Shown here: piece by piece, positions 20,179 to 29,882 of the stretch | How the letters are laid out: the number at the start of each line of letters is the position of its first letter | How positions within the stretch are numbered: the stretch's first letter is position 1 | Assembly: GCA_900541855.1 (NCBI GenBank) | Contig: UQLD01000010.1 | Coordinates: 1 to 64,000, forward strand | Source of the DNA: an uncultured Collinsella sp. | GTDB taxonomy: Bacteria > Actinomycetota > Coriobacteriia > Coriobacteriales > Coriobacteriaceae | Length of the DNA: 64,000 nt | Reading direction: 5' to 3' | Made by a program: the position numbers and the translations under genes | Notes under the pieces: generated by a model | What the model was told of the DNA's origin: nothing | The model's input: only the letters and a program-made list of their open reading frames with translations | Database searches by the model: none

Positions 20179-20285
20179 ATGTAATGCGCGTGTCATATAT
20201 GCAGGCTCAACGGTGCCTTATACCGAAAACAGCAGTCACGTAAGACTCGGCGGCAGCCGACGCTGGCCTATATCCGGCGCAGGAC

Positions 20286-22739
20286 CTAGCCGCGGACCTC
20301 GCCGTTTACGCCCTTGCACACCTTGGTAACGATCTTCTGGTGCGCCTTTTCGACCTCTTCGCTGGTAAGCGTGTGGTCGTCGGAGCGATACGTAAGCGCA
20401 AAGGCCATGGACTTCTTGCCCGCTCCGATGCGGATGGGATCGCGGTAGACGTCGAACAGACGCACATCCTCGAGCAGCTTGCCTCCGGCGCTGGTAATAC
20501 GGCGCTCAAGATCCTCGCAGGTCACAGTGTTGTCGACCACGATAGCAAGGTCGTGCTCAACGGCCGGGTACTGCGAGAACTCACGGTAGTTCTCCTGGTT
20601 GCGGGCGCCCTTGATCAGCTTGTCCAGGTCGAGCTCAAAGGCAACGACAACCTCGTCAATGCCCATAGCCTCGCGCGCCTCGGGGTGAATCTCGCCAACC
20701 CAGCCCAGCACGGTACCGCCGGACAGAACCTCGGCGGCGCGACCCGGCTGCAAGAAGGCATAGCCCTCGCCCTCGACGGGACGGAAGCGAACCTTCTCGA
20801 TGCGCAGCTGAGCAAGCAGCTCCTCGACAATGCCCTTGCCAAAGAAGAAGCGCAGCTTACGGTACTTCATGTTCCAGGACTGCTCGCTCCACTGGCCCGA
20901 GAGCACGCCCGCCACGGACTTGGTCTCCTTGGGCAGGCTGGCGTTCTCGCGGCCATGGAACAGGCTGCCGACCTCGTACAGGTGCACGTTGGGCGTGCCG
21001 TGGGCCTCGTTGTAGGCCACAGACTGCAGCAGACCCGGCAGCAGCGAGCGGCGCATCTCGGTCTGCTCGGCCACCAGCGGGTTCATGAGAACCACGGGGC
21101 AGCCGCGGCCCTCGGTGGACATACCAATCTTCTCCAGGTCGCCCGGGGCGGCAAAGCCAAAGGTCGTGGTCTCGTTGAGGCCGCAGGCGCGCAGGATCTC
21201 GCCGACCTTACGGGTGAGCTTCTGCTCGCGGGTCAGGCCGCCGATGTGGTTCTTGGCAGCCGGGATGGTCGCCGTAACGCGGCCCATGCCCCATAGGCGC
21301 AGGACCTCCTCGATCAGGTCGATCTCACGCGGCAGGTCGGGACGGAAGCTCGGCGGGGTGACCATGAAGTCCTCGCCGTCGCGCTCGACGGTGCAGCCCA
21401 GGCGGGTGAGCGAACGCTCGATAAAGTCGGGCTCGATGTCGGCACCGCAGATGGCACGCACGCGGGCCAGGCGCAGCTTAATGCTGTCGATGGTCTTGGG
21501 CGCGGGGAACACGTCCACATAGCCGGGAGCAACCTCGCCGCCGGCGATCTCCTCGATCAGCGCGCAGGTAACGTTGGCGACATCCACGCAGCCGGTCTCG
21601 TCGACCTGGCGCTCAAAGCGAATGGAGGCGTCGGAGATCAGCGACAGATCGCGGCTGGTGTGCGAGGTGCGACCGGCGTTGAAGCAGGCGCTCTCGACCA
21701 TCACGTCGACGGTGTCGTCCTCGATCTCGGAATCCATGCCGCCCATTACGCCGGCCAGCGCCACGGGACGCTCGCCGTCGGTGATGAGGCCCATACCGGC
21801 GTCGAGCACGCGCTCCTCGCCGTCGAGCGTCGTGAACTTCTCGTCCTGCTGGGCGGCGCGAACCACCACACGACGGTGGCCATCGCGCTCGGCAAAGGTG
21901 TCCAGGTCAAAGGCGTGCAGCGGCTGACCGGTGAGCATCATCACATAGTTGGTGATGTCGACGATGTTGTTGTGCGGGCGCACGCCCAAGGCGTTAAGGC
22001 GCTTGACCATCCAGTCGGGCGACGGGCCGACCTTGACGTTGCGCACGATGCGGGCAACGTAGCGGTCGCACAGGCCCTCGTCGGCAATCTCGACCGAAAG
22101 CTCGTCGTCGGTCGCGCGGCCGGTCTCGGCCTTGATGGCGGGCAGCTCAACGTGGAAATCGCGGTCGAAGATGGCGCCGGTCTCGCGGGCCATGCCGATC
22201 ATGGACAGGCAATCGGGACGGTTGGGCGTGATCTCGCAGTCGAGCACGGTGTCGCTCGAGCCCACGTACTCGGCAAACGGCATGCCGCAGGGCGTATCCT
22301 CGGGCAGGATCATGATGCCGGAGTGGTCGCCGCCCAAGCCGAGCTCGCGCGCGGAGCAGTTCATGCCCATGGACACGACGCCGCGAAGCTTGCTCTTCTT
22401 GATCTTGACGTCGCCGGGCAGGACAGCGCCGATCATGGCCGTGACGATGTGGTCGCCGGCCTCGAAGTTCTGCGCGCCGCAGACGATCTGCAGCGGAGCG
22501 GGATTGCCGTCGGCGTCGAGATTCTTGTCGCCCACATCGACCGAGCACACATACATGTGGTCGCTATCGGGGTGCGGGATCTTGGTGAGCACCTTGGCGG
22601 TCACCACGTGGTCGAAGGACTCGCCCACGGTGTCGATCGCCTCGACCTCGGTGCCGGTACGGATATATTCGTCCGAAAGGGTCTTGGGATCCTCCGGAAT
22701 ATCGATCATGGTCTTGAGCCAGTCGTAAGAAACGCGCAT
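20286..22739 (-). CDS. pheT: Phenylalanine-tRNA ligase beta subunit
   Basis: An 817-residue subunit that charges tRNA-Phe together with PheS. The order is the standard one: N-terminal region, tRNA-binding EMAP-like domain at about 40-155 (QIVCGAQNF), B3/B4 editing domain, B5 domain, catalytic-like core, and a C-terminal anticodon-binding FDX-ACB domain (NYREFSQYPAVEHDLAIVV). AGGAGAGCTAC stands before the ATG. It is downstream of pheS, with a structured element of about 100 bases between. Confidence 0.97.
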   Translation of the reverse strand: MRVSYDWLKTMIDIPEDPKTLSDEYIRTGTEVEAIDTVGESFDHVVTAKVLTKIPHPDSDHMYVCSVDVGDKNLDADGNPAPLQIVCGAQNFEAGDHIVTAMIGAVLPGDVKIKKSKLRGVVSMGMNCSARELGLGGDHSGIMILPEDTPCGMPFAEYVGSSDTVLDCEITPNRPDCLSMIGMARETGAIFDRDFHVELPAIKAETGRATDDELSVEIADEGLCDRYVARIVRNVKVGPSPDWMVKRLNALGVRPHNNIVDITNYVMMLTGQPLHAFDLDTFAERDGHRRVVVRAAQQDEKFTTLDGEERVLDAGMGLITDGERPVALAGVMGGMDSEIEDDTVDVMVESACFNAGRTSHTSRDLSLISDASIRFERQVDETGCVDVANVTCALIEEIAGGEVAPGYVDVFPAPKTIDSIKLRLARVRAICGADIEPDFIERSLTRLGCTVERDGEDFMVTPPSFRPDLPREIDLIEEVLRLWGMGRVTATIPAAKNHIGGLTREQKLTRKVGEILRACGLNETTTFGFAAPGDLEKIGMSTEGRGCPVVLMNPLVAEQTEMRRSLLPGLLQSVAYNEAHGTPNVHLYEVGSLFHGRENASLPKETKSVAGVLSGQWSEQSWNMKYRKLRFFFGKGIVEELLAQLRIEKVRFRPVEGEGYAFLQPGRAAEVLSGGTVLGWVGEIHPEAREAMGIDEVVVAFELDLDKLIKGARNQENYREFSQYPAVEHDLAIVVDNTVTCEDLERRITSAGGKLLEDVRLFDVYRDPIRIGAGKKSMAFALTYRSDDHTLTSEEVEKAHQKIVTKVCKGVNGEVRG

Positions 22740-22802
22740 GTAGCTCTCCTAGTTCTTAATCTCCGCATAGGGAGGAAATATCAAATGAAGACGTTCGCCT
22801 TA

Positions 22803-22900
22803 GGGTTGTCCAGGTGCCCCAGGTTGGCGTGAAAGAGGAGCGACGCGTACTAAAGGTACGCGAGCGACGGTTGAACGCCAAGATGGGGTGCCTGGGCAAG
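22803..22900 (+). repeat. Structured palindromic element A between pheS and pheT
   Basis: Nested stems: CCAGGTGCCCCA (22810-22821) with TGGGGTGCCTGG (22884-22895), TGGCGT (22825-22830) with ACGCCA (22875-22880), and CGCGTAC (22844-22850) with GTACGCG (22856-22862). Single-stranded parts GTGAAAGAGGAG and CGACGGTTGAA are nearly identical to those of element B at 49356-49453. Two G-U pairs in the outer stem form only in the plus-strand RNA. The flanking genes are on the minus strand. Confidence 0.7.
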
Positions 22901-22901
22901 C

Positions 22902-23978
22902 CTAAAATTGGTTCAGGAAACGCATATCGCCTGTCATCAGGGTTCTGAGGTCCGGCAGGTCGTAGCGCAGGGCCGCGACGCGCTCGGCGCCAATACCAAA
23001 GGCGAAGCCGGTGTACTTCTCGGGGTCGATACCGCAGTTGATCAGGACGTTGGGGTCGACCATGCCGCAGCCCAGGATCTCGATCCAGCCGCTGTGTTTG
23101 CAGAAGTTGCAGCCCTTGCCGCCGCACACATGGCAGCTCACGTCCACCTCGCAGGAAGGCTCAGTGAAGGGGAAGAAGTGCGGGCGGTAACGCGTCTTGC
23201 GGTCCTCGCCAAACATGCACTTAACAAAGTAGTCGAGCGTGCCCTTAAGATCGCCAAAGGTGATGCCCTCGTCGACGACCAGGCCCTCGATCTGGTTGAA
23301 CTGCGGCAGGTGGCAGGCGTCGGCCGTGTCGGGACGATAGACGGTGCCCGGGCAGATCATGTAGATGGGCGGCTTCTGCGACTCCATGGTGTGGATCTGC
23401 ACGCCCGAGGTCTGGGTGCGCAGCAGCACGTCGGACTCGCCGTGGGCGTGAGCCTCGGGGTGTGCGACGCTGCCGGGGTTGTTGTCGACCACGTAGAAGG
23501 TGTCGCGGGCCGAGCGGCTCGGGTGATCCATGGGGGCGTTGAGCGCGGTGAAGTTGTAGTAGGAGGTGTCGACCATGGGACCGGACTCGACGGTGTAGCC
23601 GATGCCGCAGAAGATGTCCTCGGCCTCCTCGATGATCTGCTTGATCAGGTGCTGGTGACCGATCTGCGGACGGATGCCCGGCAGCGTGATATCGACGGCC
23701 TCGTGCTCGAGTGTGTGCTTGAGGGCGGCGGCCTTCATCTCGGTGGTGCGCTCGTCGAGCATGCCCTCAATCAGCTGGCGCATCTCGTTGGCGCGCTTGC
23801 CCATCATGGGACGATCCTCGGGGGCGAGCTTGCCCATCATGCGCATCAGGCCAGTGATGCGGCCCTTGCGGCCGAGCAGCTCAACGCGCGCGGCCTCGAG
23901 CTTTGCGGCGTCGTCGGCGCCCGCGACGAGCTCCTTGGCCTCTTCCTCGAGTTTGACCAGATCATCAATCAGACTCAT
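22902..23978 (-). CDS. pheS: Phenylalanine-tRNA ligase alpha subunit
   Basis: A 358-residue class II synthetase subunit. An N-terminal coiled-coil (about 1-85) is followed by the catalytic core with motif 2 region and RTQTSGVQIHTM, FTEPSCEVDVSCHVCGG and the C-terminal GFAFGIGAERVAAL motif 3. It activates Phe for tRNA charging. I used the ATG before SLIDDLVKLEE; the longer frame runs back into the T-box leader. GAAAGGGAAGAC precedes it. Confidence 0.97.
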   Translation of the reverse strand: MSLIDDLVKLEEEAKELVAGADDAAKLEAARVELLGRKGRITGLMRMMGKLAPEDRPMMGKRANEMRQLIEGMLDERTTEMKAAALKHTLEHEAVDITLPGIRPQIGHQHLIKQIIEEAEDIFCGIGYTVESGPMVDTSYYNFTALNAPMDHPSRSARDTFYVVDNNPGSVAHPEAHAHGESDVLLRTQTSGVQIHTMESQKPPIYMICPGTVYRPDTADACHLPQFNQIEGLVVDEGITFGDLKGTLDYFVKCMFGEDRKTRYRPHFFPFTEPSCEVDVSCHVCGGKGCNFCKHSGWIEILGCGMVDPNVLINCGIDPEKYTGFAFGIGAERVAALRYDLPDLRTLMTGDMRFLNQF

Positions 23979-24063
23979 GTCTTCCCTTTCGTCTCTCGCG
24001 CTCCCCGCTTGCCGAGGCGGCTGCCGCCGTCTGACGTTGCGAAAACGCGGCCCGGTTCGGTAA

Positions 24064-24345
24064 CAAAAAACCGCCCTCGGGCATGTGCATTGCCCAAGGA
24101 CGGTTGAATTCCGCGGTACCACCTTGTTTGACCCGGCGGATGTCTGGCCCGCCGCGCCCACTCTTTGCCCCTTGTCGCGAGGCTCACGGCTTCCCTACTG
24201 GGGCTTCGCCGCCGCTGGCCGCGTGCCCGTTGAGGTCGCTGCTCGGGAGTGAACGCTTGGCCCTTGTCACCGCAGGAAGGCTTGCAGCCCATGACCTTCC
24301 CTCTCTTGCCGGCGACGCGGCGGGCAAAACCCTCTCCGTCAACGC
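24064..24345 (-). promoter_or_regulatory. T-box leader of pheST
   Basis: The minus strand has the T-box core AGGTGGTACCGCGGAATTC, then a terminator stem CCGTCCTTGGGCA/TGCCCGAGGGCGG (24071-24103) with TTTTTTG. Uncharged tRNA would bind and prevent termination, so pheST is induced by Phe-tRNA shortage. A TTC at 24276-24278 is a candidate Phe specifier codon, but I could not fold stem I with certainty. The leader fills most of the 504-base gap to the M32 carboxypeptidase gene. Confidence 0.93.
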
Positions 24346-24482
24346 ATTGGGCTATAGGATACCACATTGTGTGGGCGTATCGCCGCGTTCCGTTTTGTTC
24401 GTGCTGGGTACAAGGCAGGTAGCTGTGCAAACTGGCCGTGCGCCCGGCCGTGGCGTTCGGCTCGCGAGATCAAGGATATGGT

Positions 24483-26057
24483 ATGGAAAAGAAGCACGAT
24501 AAGAAGGCCAAGCCCGCAGCGGGCAAGACGCCCAAAGGCATGAAGGTCGATAAGGCCGTCAAAAAATTCCGCAAGCTCGAAGGCAAACTGTGGACCCGCG
24601 AGTACCTGCTCAAGATTGCCGAGTTTGACGGCGCGACCATTGCTCCCGCCAACGGTGCCGCCGCCCGTGCCGACGCCATGGGCACCCTTGCCGGCGAGCA
24701 CCATAAGCTCCTGACCAGCGAAAAGTCTGTCGAACTTGTACGTTCGCTGGCACGCGAGACCGTCACCGGCGGAAAGATCGACGACCCGCAGCTGCTTGAC
24801 GAGATTCGCGTGCTCGGCCGCGACCAGCGCGAGGCAAGCGTCATCCCCACCGAGGAGGCCGAGGCCTGGACCAGGCTCACCTGCGAGGCCGACGCCGTGT
24901 GGCACAAGGCCAAAGCGGCCAACGACTGGGCGAGCTTTGAGCCCTATGTGGACAAAATCGTCAGCCAGCTCAAGCATCAGGCCGAGCTCATGGACCCCAA
25001 GCGCGACCCATACGACGTGTGGCTCGACCAGTACGAGCGCGGCCTTTCCACCGAGAGCTTCGATGCGTTTTGCGACGAGGTTAAGGCCACGGTCGTGCCG
25101 CTCGTGCACGCCATCGGCGAGCGCGGCCAGCAGCCCGCTGCAGACTTTTTGCACGCCCGCGTGCCCGAGGCCGCCCAGCGCGCCATGAGCTTCGACCTGA
25201 TGAAACTCGTCGGCCTGGACCTGGACGACACCACGCTTGCCTTTACCGAGCATCCGTTTAGCGAGGGCTTCTCGGTGGGCGACGCGCGCATCGCCACGCA
25301 CATCTACGAGGACGATTGCATATCCAACGTCTACAGCATCATCCACGAGGCCGGCCACGCCATGTACGAGCTGGGCGTGAACCCCGCCTACGCGCGCACG
25401 TGCCTGGAGGGCGGCACCTCCATGGGCATCCACGAGAGCCAGAGCCGCTTTTTCGAGAACACCGTGGGCCGCAGCCGCGCCTTTATGGGACCGCTGCTCG
25501 AGGTGCTGCGCCGCCACGCGCCCGAGGTCTACGGCAACGTGGACGAGGACACGCTCTACCGCGCCGTGAACATCGCTCAGCCGTCGCTGATCCGTACCGA
25601 GGCCGACGAGCTCACCTACCCGCTGCATATCATGGTGCGTTACGAGATTGAACGCATGCTGTTTGCCGGCGAGGCCACGGCCAAGGACATCCCCGCGCTT
25701 TGGAATCGCTTTATGGACGAGTACCTGGGCATTCCCGTTCCCGACGACACACGCGGCTGCCTGCAAGATACGCACTGGAGCGGCGGCTCGTTTGGCTACT
25801 TCCCCACGTATGCGCTGGGTAGCGCCTACGATGCCATGTTTGTGCCGGCCATGTGCCGCGACGGCGTCGACCTCAATGGCGCCTGTGCGAGCGGCGATCT
25901 GGCGCCCGTCCGCGCCTGGCTGGGCGAGCACATTTGGCAGTGGGGCCGCGCCAAGGACGCGCCGGAACTCATCAAGGGCGCATGCGGCATGGCGTTCGAT
26001 GCCCGCTACTACTGCAGCTACCTGCAGGACAAGTTCACCACGCTCTACGAGCTGTAA
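24483..26057 (+). CDS. M32 family metallocarboxypeptidase
   Basis: A 524-residue cytosolic zinc carboxypeptidase of the thermostable carboxypeptidase 1 family. The zinc motif HEAGH lies in IIHEAGHAMYELG, followed by the family's GTSMGIHESQSRFFEN, with the third ligand (Glu) in HESQS. It would trim C-terminal residues from peptides. AAGGA is seven bases before the chosen ATG; a longer frame has no ribosome site. It is divergent from pheST. Confidence 0.93.
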   Translation: MEKKHDKKAKPAAGKTPKGMKVDKAVKKFRKLEGKLWTREYLLKIAEFDGATIAPANGAAARADAMGTLAGEHHKLLTSEKSVELVRSLARETVTGGKIDDPQLLDEIRVLGRDQREASVIPTEEAEAWTRLTCEADAVWHKAKAANDWASFEPYVDKIVSQLKHQAELMDPKRDPYDVWLDQYERGLSTESFDAFCDEVKATVVPLVHAIGERGQQPAADFLHARVPEAAQRAMSFDLMKLVGLDLDDTTLAFTEHPFSEGFSVGDARIATHIYEDDCISNVYSIIHEAGHAMYELGVNPAYARTCLEGGTSMGIHESQSRFFENTVGRSRAFMGPLLEVLRRHAPEVYGNVDEDTLYRAVNIAQPSLIRTEADELTYPLHIMVRYEIERMLFAGEATAKDIPALWNRFMDEYLGIPVPDDTRGCLQDTHWSGGSFGYFPTYALGSAYDAMFVPAMCRDGVDLNGACASGDLAPVRAWLGEHIWQWGRAKDAPELIKGACGMAFDARYYCSYLQDKFTTLYEL

Positions 26058-26080
26058 GGCATAACCGACACGTCAACGCA

Positions 26081-26117
26081 AAGGGGACGCCGCGGAACCA
26101 ATCCGCGGCGCCCCCTT
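26081..26117. terminator. Hairpin terminator between carboxypeptidase and glmM
   Basis: AAGGGGACGCCGCGGA pairs with TCCGCGGCGCCCCCTT with one mismatch, giving a strong stem between two convergent genes. The flanking A and T runs are short but present on both sides, so it may serve both strands. Confidence 0.7.
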
Positions 26118-26122
26118 TCCAC

Positions 26123-26152
26123 CTAGTTGTTTAAGAACGTCCCCAATGACTA
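26123..26152. repeat. Fragment of the GGGGACGTTCTT repeat family
   Basis: The sequence TTTAAGAACGTCCCCAATGACTA here matches parts of the arrays at 49185-49290 and 57761-57886. Only one arm is present, so it is a partial copy just after the glmM stop. Confidence 0.55.
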
Positions 26153-26154
26153 CC

Positions 26155-27486
26155 TTACAGAGCCTCGAGCGCGTTGGCGATGCGCTTCATGGCGGCATCG
26201 GCGGATGCTTGGTCGGGCGCCTCGGCCAGCACGCGGATAACCGACTCGGTTCCGCTCTTGCGCACGAGCACGCGGCCCTCGCCTGCCAGCGCAGCCTCGG
26301 CCTCGGCGATGGCGTTCTGCACGCCCATGTTCTCGAGCGCGGCGTCCTTGTCCGCCACGTGCACGGCCACCTGCGCCTGCGGCAGCAGCTTGCACGGAGC
26401 CGTGAGCTGCGAGAGCGTCTCGCGCTCGGCACGAATCACTTCCATCACGCGCAGCGAGGTCATAATGCCGTCGCCCGTGCGCTCGATATCGCCAAAGATC
26501 GTATGGCCCGTCTGCTCGCCACCCAGGCTGTAGCCGCCCTCGCGCATCTTGGCATACACGTGACGGTCGCCCACGCCGCTGGTCACGGCGCTCAGACCGG
26601 CAAGCTCCAGCGACTTGACCAGGCCAAAGTTGCTGGCAATCGTCGGCACCACGGTACCGCCCGAGAGTCGCCCGTGCTTGTTCAGATACACGCCGCACAC
26701 GTACAGGATCTGGTCGCCGTCTACCACGCGACCGCGCTCATCCACGGCCAGGCAGCGGTCGGCATCGCCGTCGTAGGCAAAACCCACGTCCAGGCCCTGC
26801 TCCACCACATGGCGCTGCAGACGCTCCATATGCGTGGAGCCGCAGTCGACGTTGATGTTAAAACCATCGGGCGCGGCGTTGATCACGCGCACGTCAGCGC
26901 CCAGCGCGTCGAACACCGGCTTGGCCACCGAGGAAGCCGAGCCGTTGGCGCAGTCGATACCGATCTTGACGCCCTGCAGCGAAAAGTTCACGCTGGCGAT
27001 GAGCGAAGCAATGTAGCGGTTGCGGCCCTGCATGTAGTCCACCGTGGCGCCGATGTGGTTGCCCGTGGCCAGCGGCACCTCGCTCTTGCCATCGATGTAG
27101 TCCTCGATGAGCTCCAGTACGTCCTCGTCCATCTTAAAGCCGTCGCTGTTGACGAGCTTAATGCCGTTATCGCAAAACGGGTTGTGGCTCGCGCTGATCA
27201 TGATGCCGCAATCGAAGCAGCCCTCCACGGTCTGATGCGCCACGCCCGGCGTGGGGATCACGTGCAGCATATAGGCGTCCGCACCGCTCGCGACCAGACC
27301 GCTCACCAGCGCCGCCTCGAACATATAACTCGAGCGACGCGTGTCCTTGCCCACGATGACGCGTGCCTTGCGCTCGCGGTTGGCGCCGTAATACCAGCCC
27401 ACAAAACGGCCAATCTTATAAGCGTGCTCTACCGTCAGCCCAACGTTGGCCTCACCGCGAAAGCCGTCGGTGCCAAAGTACTTCAT
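26155..27486 (-). CDS. glmM: Phosphoglucosamine mutase
   Basis: A 443-residue alpha-D-phosphohexomutase. It begins with KYFGTDGFRG. The active-site phosphoserine loop is ISASHNP, the Mg2+ loop is YDGDADR, the sugar-binding loop GGEQTGH, and the phosphate-binding loop RKSGTESVIRV. It converts GlcN-6-P to GlcN-1-P for UDP-GlcNAc and cell wall synthesis. GGAGGG precedes the ATG. Confidence 0.95.
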   Translation of the reverse strand: MKYFGTDGFRGEANVGLTVEHAYKIGRFVGWYYGANRERKARVIVGKDTRRSSYMFEAALVSGLVASGADAYMLHVIPTPGVAHQTVEGCFDCGIMISASHNPFCDNGIKLVNSDGFKMDEDVLELIEDYIDGKSEVPLATGNHIGATVDYMQGRNRYIASLIASVNFSLQGVKIGIDCANGSASSVAKPVFDALGADVRVINAAPDGFNINVDCGSTHMERLQRHVVEQGLDVGFAYDGDADRCLAVDERGRVVDGDQILYVCGVYLNKHGRLSGGTVVPTIASNFGLVKSLELAGLSAVTSGVGDRHVYAKMREGGYSLGGEQTGHTIFGDIERTGDGIMTSLRVMEVIRAERETLSQLTAPCKLLPQAQVAVHVADKDAALENMGVQNAIAEAEAALAGEGRVLVRKSGTESVIRVLAEAPDQASADAAMKRIANALEAL

Positions 27487-27505
27487 GCGCCCTCCTTACA
27501 AAATA

Positions 27506-27532
27506 GGGGCGGACAGATTGCCTGTCCGCCCC
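27506..27532 (-). terminator. Hairpin between the DUF4012 gene and glmM
   Basis: GGGGCGGACAG and CTGTCCGCCCC form an 11-bp perfect stem, followed on the minus strand by TATTTTG. It is a probable, not ideal, terminator of the DUF4012 gene. Confidence 0.6.
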
Positions 27533-27569
27533 AAAATGGTACTCGATTATCTGCGCTACCAGAAAAACC

Positions 27570-29882
27570 CTACGCCGACGCGCTGTCGCGAGCCGCCTGG
27601 CATGTAGGGGTCTGACGCAGCGTAAGAGGCTTGTCCCCCGCCTCGGCCGACGTGGTCAGCGTATACGTGATCGTCGTCGTCTCGCCAGCATGCAGGTCAA
27701 CGGTGCCCGAATAGAAGGGGATTCCATGCCACGTAGCGGCACCAAGACCAAACTGGGTACCCTCAACCGTAAGGTCACTGATGTTGCCACCCATCGGGGC
27801 AAACAACGAGACATTCAGACGCTCGTCGTCACGCGCGGCATCGGGCGCGCTCGCCGCAACGTAGTCGGGCAGCTTGCCAGCCTCCTCCTGCGTCATGATG
27901 TTCGTCAGGGTAACGGTGATGCGATAGGAGCACGTGCCGTCGCCGTTCTTCACGCCCTGACCAATCTGAGTGTCGGCGTTCAGATACCAGTCGAGCTTGG
28001 AGAAACTCAGGTTGTTAAAGTAAACGCCGGCAACGGGATCGGCACTCGGATCATCCGGATCGGGCAGCGAAGCGTCAATGCCCGTCTCTTTGATGGCATT
28101 CTGCTCATCATCGTTTCTCATCCACGCGATCAGGCGGCCCTCTTCGGCACCGCGCTCAACGGCGCTGACAAGCTTCGTAACATCGACATCGCCGATACCG
28201 CCAAGGACCTTGTCGAAGGCAGCGCTGGCGACGGATGCAAAGATGCCGTCCGACTCCTCGACCGGATAGTTCCAGTACACATCGTGCATGAGGACCTTTG
28301 CGGCGTTGGTGCCGTCGACAACCGTTCCGTCGGGCAGTGACACGTTACCGACCAGGCCCAGCAGATACTGCAGGAACACCGGGTCGATACCGATGACGCC
28401 ATCAACGTCCTGTCCATACTGGGACTTCCACAGCGCGGCGACACGCTGCGAGTTGCGGGGCCAATCAGGCGAATAGGTATTGCCCGAGTTGTACAGGTTG
28501 CTGTGGTTGCCGAACAGCGCCTCATCCTCTTCGTCGACGCTCTCGACCGCCTCATCCTCGCTGAGTCCAATGCGGGGAACAAACTCGCCAATCGACATCT
28601 GACCGTCGGTGACCGAAATCAGGCCCTGCGAACCGCCAAAGCCGCCGCAGGCACGAATCTCGACGTTGTTCATGGCGTACATAAGGTAGTTGCGCGTCTG
28701 GCCGTTGGCGCCGAGCATCTGGGGAAGGACGGGGGCGACCTTCTCCGCCGCGTCAACCGCGCCGTTGAGGGTGGCAAAGCCGTCCTTGGCCTTATCGACC
28801 AGCTCGGTCACCTGGGAAATATGAGTATCGCCAATGCCCTGGACCTTCTCGTTGGCGCTCTTGAACACCTTCGAGCTGCTGGAAAGCGAATCGGCGACCG
28901 CCTGCAGCGCGGACACGTTAATCATGCCGTCCTGGAACAGCTTGCCGGGCGTAGCCTGCGAAAGGTTATCGGCCATGGGAACCAGCGCATTGCTCGAGAC
29001 ATCGGACAGGGCGTCAATCATGGTGCGGGCCGCATTGATATCGCTGCCATACACCGGGATAAACGAAGCCGCCGTCCACAGCGGGCTCGAGGTCTCCGCC
29101 TTCATGCTGTTACAGAGCTCATCGATCTTCTTCGCGTCGTCAGGCAGCGTCGAAAAATCGCCCGACGTGACCTTGTCCTTAAGGCCACCGACGATCTCGA
29201 CAGCCTCCTTCGCTTCGCTCTTTACGATCTTTGCCGAGTTAAGCAGCATAAAGCCGCTTGCGCCAAGCGCAACGAGAAGCACCGCGACTACAGCGGCAAT
29301 AATGGCGCCGGTGTGACGCTTTTTGCGCTCGCCCTTGCGATGGCGATGACGGACCAGACCGTCAGAGGTCGAACTCGACGAAGCATCGCTACCGTAGTTC
29401 AAGCCAAAATCGTAATAATCTTCCTTGGAACCCGAGCCCGCAAACTCGGCACCGCTATCATCCAGGCGGGCGAACGTGCCTGTCTCGGAGGCGCCGGTGT
29501 AAATCGTGCCGAGGTTACCCGTAAGCCCCGCGCCACCGGCAGAGGGAGTATTGTTGTCGGCCTTGCCGGCATTAACGTTGCCGGCGCCATTCGCGGCGTT
29601 GGCAGCACCTGCGTTGTTCGCAGGTACCGAAGGAGCCCCGCTCGGCTGCGACGCAGAGGTTGCACCGCCCGCAAAGACATTTCCTCTTGCACGGCCGGTC
29701 TTTTTTGCCTTTTGAGACTGCTCGTACAGAGCGGTAAACATCGCCGTCTCGCCCGGGGACACGCGCTTACCGGAACCGCCCTGTCCAGCGCCGCCCGGCG
29801 TGCCGGCCTTACCAGCCCCGTTCGGACGCGGCGGAACTGCAGGGCGGCCGCTATCGCTGCCCTTAAAGTGATTACCAGCCAT
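27570..29882 (-). CDS. DUF4012 domain membrane protein
   Basis: A 770-residue protein. A long low-complexity cytosolic N-terminus rich in Gly, Ala, Asn and Ser (1-175) is followed by a basic stretch (HRHRKGERKKRH) and one transmembrane helix at about 191-215. The large outer part begins with coiled-coil-like segments and holds the DUF4012 signature NYLMYAMNNVEIRACGGFGG and GVIGIDPVFLQYLL. DUF4012 proteins are common in actinobacteria and often lie near surface-polymer genes; their activity is unknown. GAGGA stands before the ATG at 29882. Confidence 0.8.
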   Translation of the reverse strand: MAGNHFKGSDSGRPAVPPRPNGAGKAGTPGGAGQGGSGKRVSPGETAMFTALYEQSQKAKKTGRARGNVFAGGATSASQPSGAPSVPANNAGAANAANGAGNVNAGKADNNTPSAGGAGLTGNLGTIYTGASETGTFARLDDSGAEFAGSGSKEDYYDFGLNYGSDASSSSTSDGLVRHRHRKGERKKRHTGAIIAAVVAVLLVALGASGFMLLNSAKIVKSEAKEAVEIVGGLKDKVTSGDFSTLPDDAKKIDELCNSMKAETSSPLWTAASFIPVYGSDINAARTMIDALSDVSSNALVPMADNLSQATPGKLFQDGMINVSALQAVADSLSSSSKVFKSANEKVQGIGDTHISQVTELVDKAKDGFATLNGAVDAAEKVAPVLPQMLGANGQTRNYLMYAMNNVEIRACGGFGGSQGLISVTDGQMSIGEFVPRIGLSEDEAVESVDEEDEALFGNHSNLYNSGNTYSPDWPRNSQRVAALWKSQYGQDVDGVIGIDPVFLQYLLGLVGNVSLPDGTVVDGTNAAKVLMHDVYWNYPVEESDGIFASVASAAFDKVLGGIGDVDVTKLVSAVERGAEEGRLIAWMRNDDEQNAIKETGIDASLPDPDDPSADPVAGVYFNNLSFSKLDWYLNADTQIGQGVKNGDGTCSYRITVTLTNIMTQEEAGKLPDYVAASAPDAARDDERLNVSLFAPMGGNISDLTVEGTQFGLGAATWHGIPFYSGTVDLHAGETTTITYTLTTSAEAGDKPLTLRQTPTCQAARDSASA

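Noticed and set aside
20041..20285. Cobalamin riboswitch before cbiMQO
   Set aside because: No B12-box-like sequence is visible. The gap is explained by a promoter, a NikR-type operator and a terminator.
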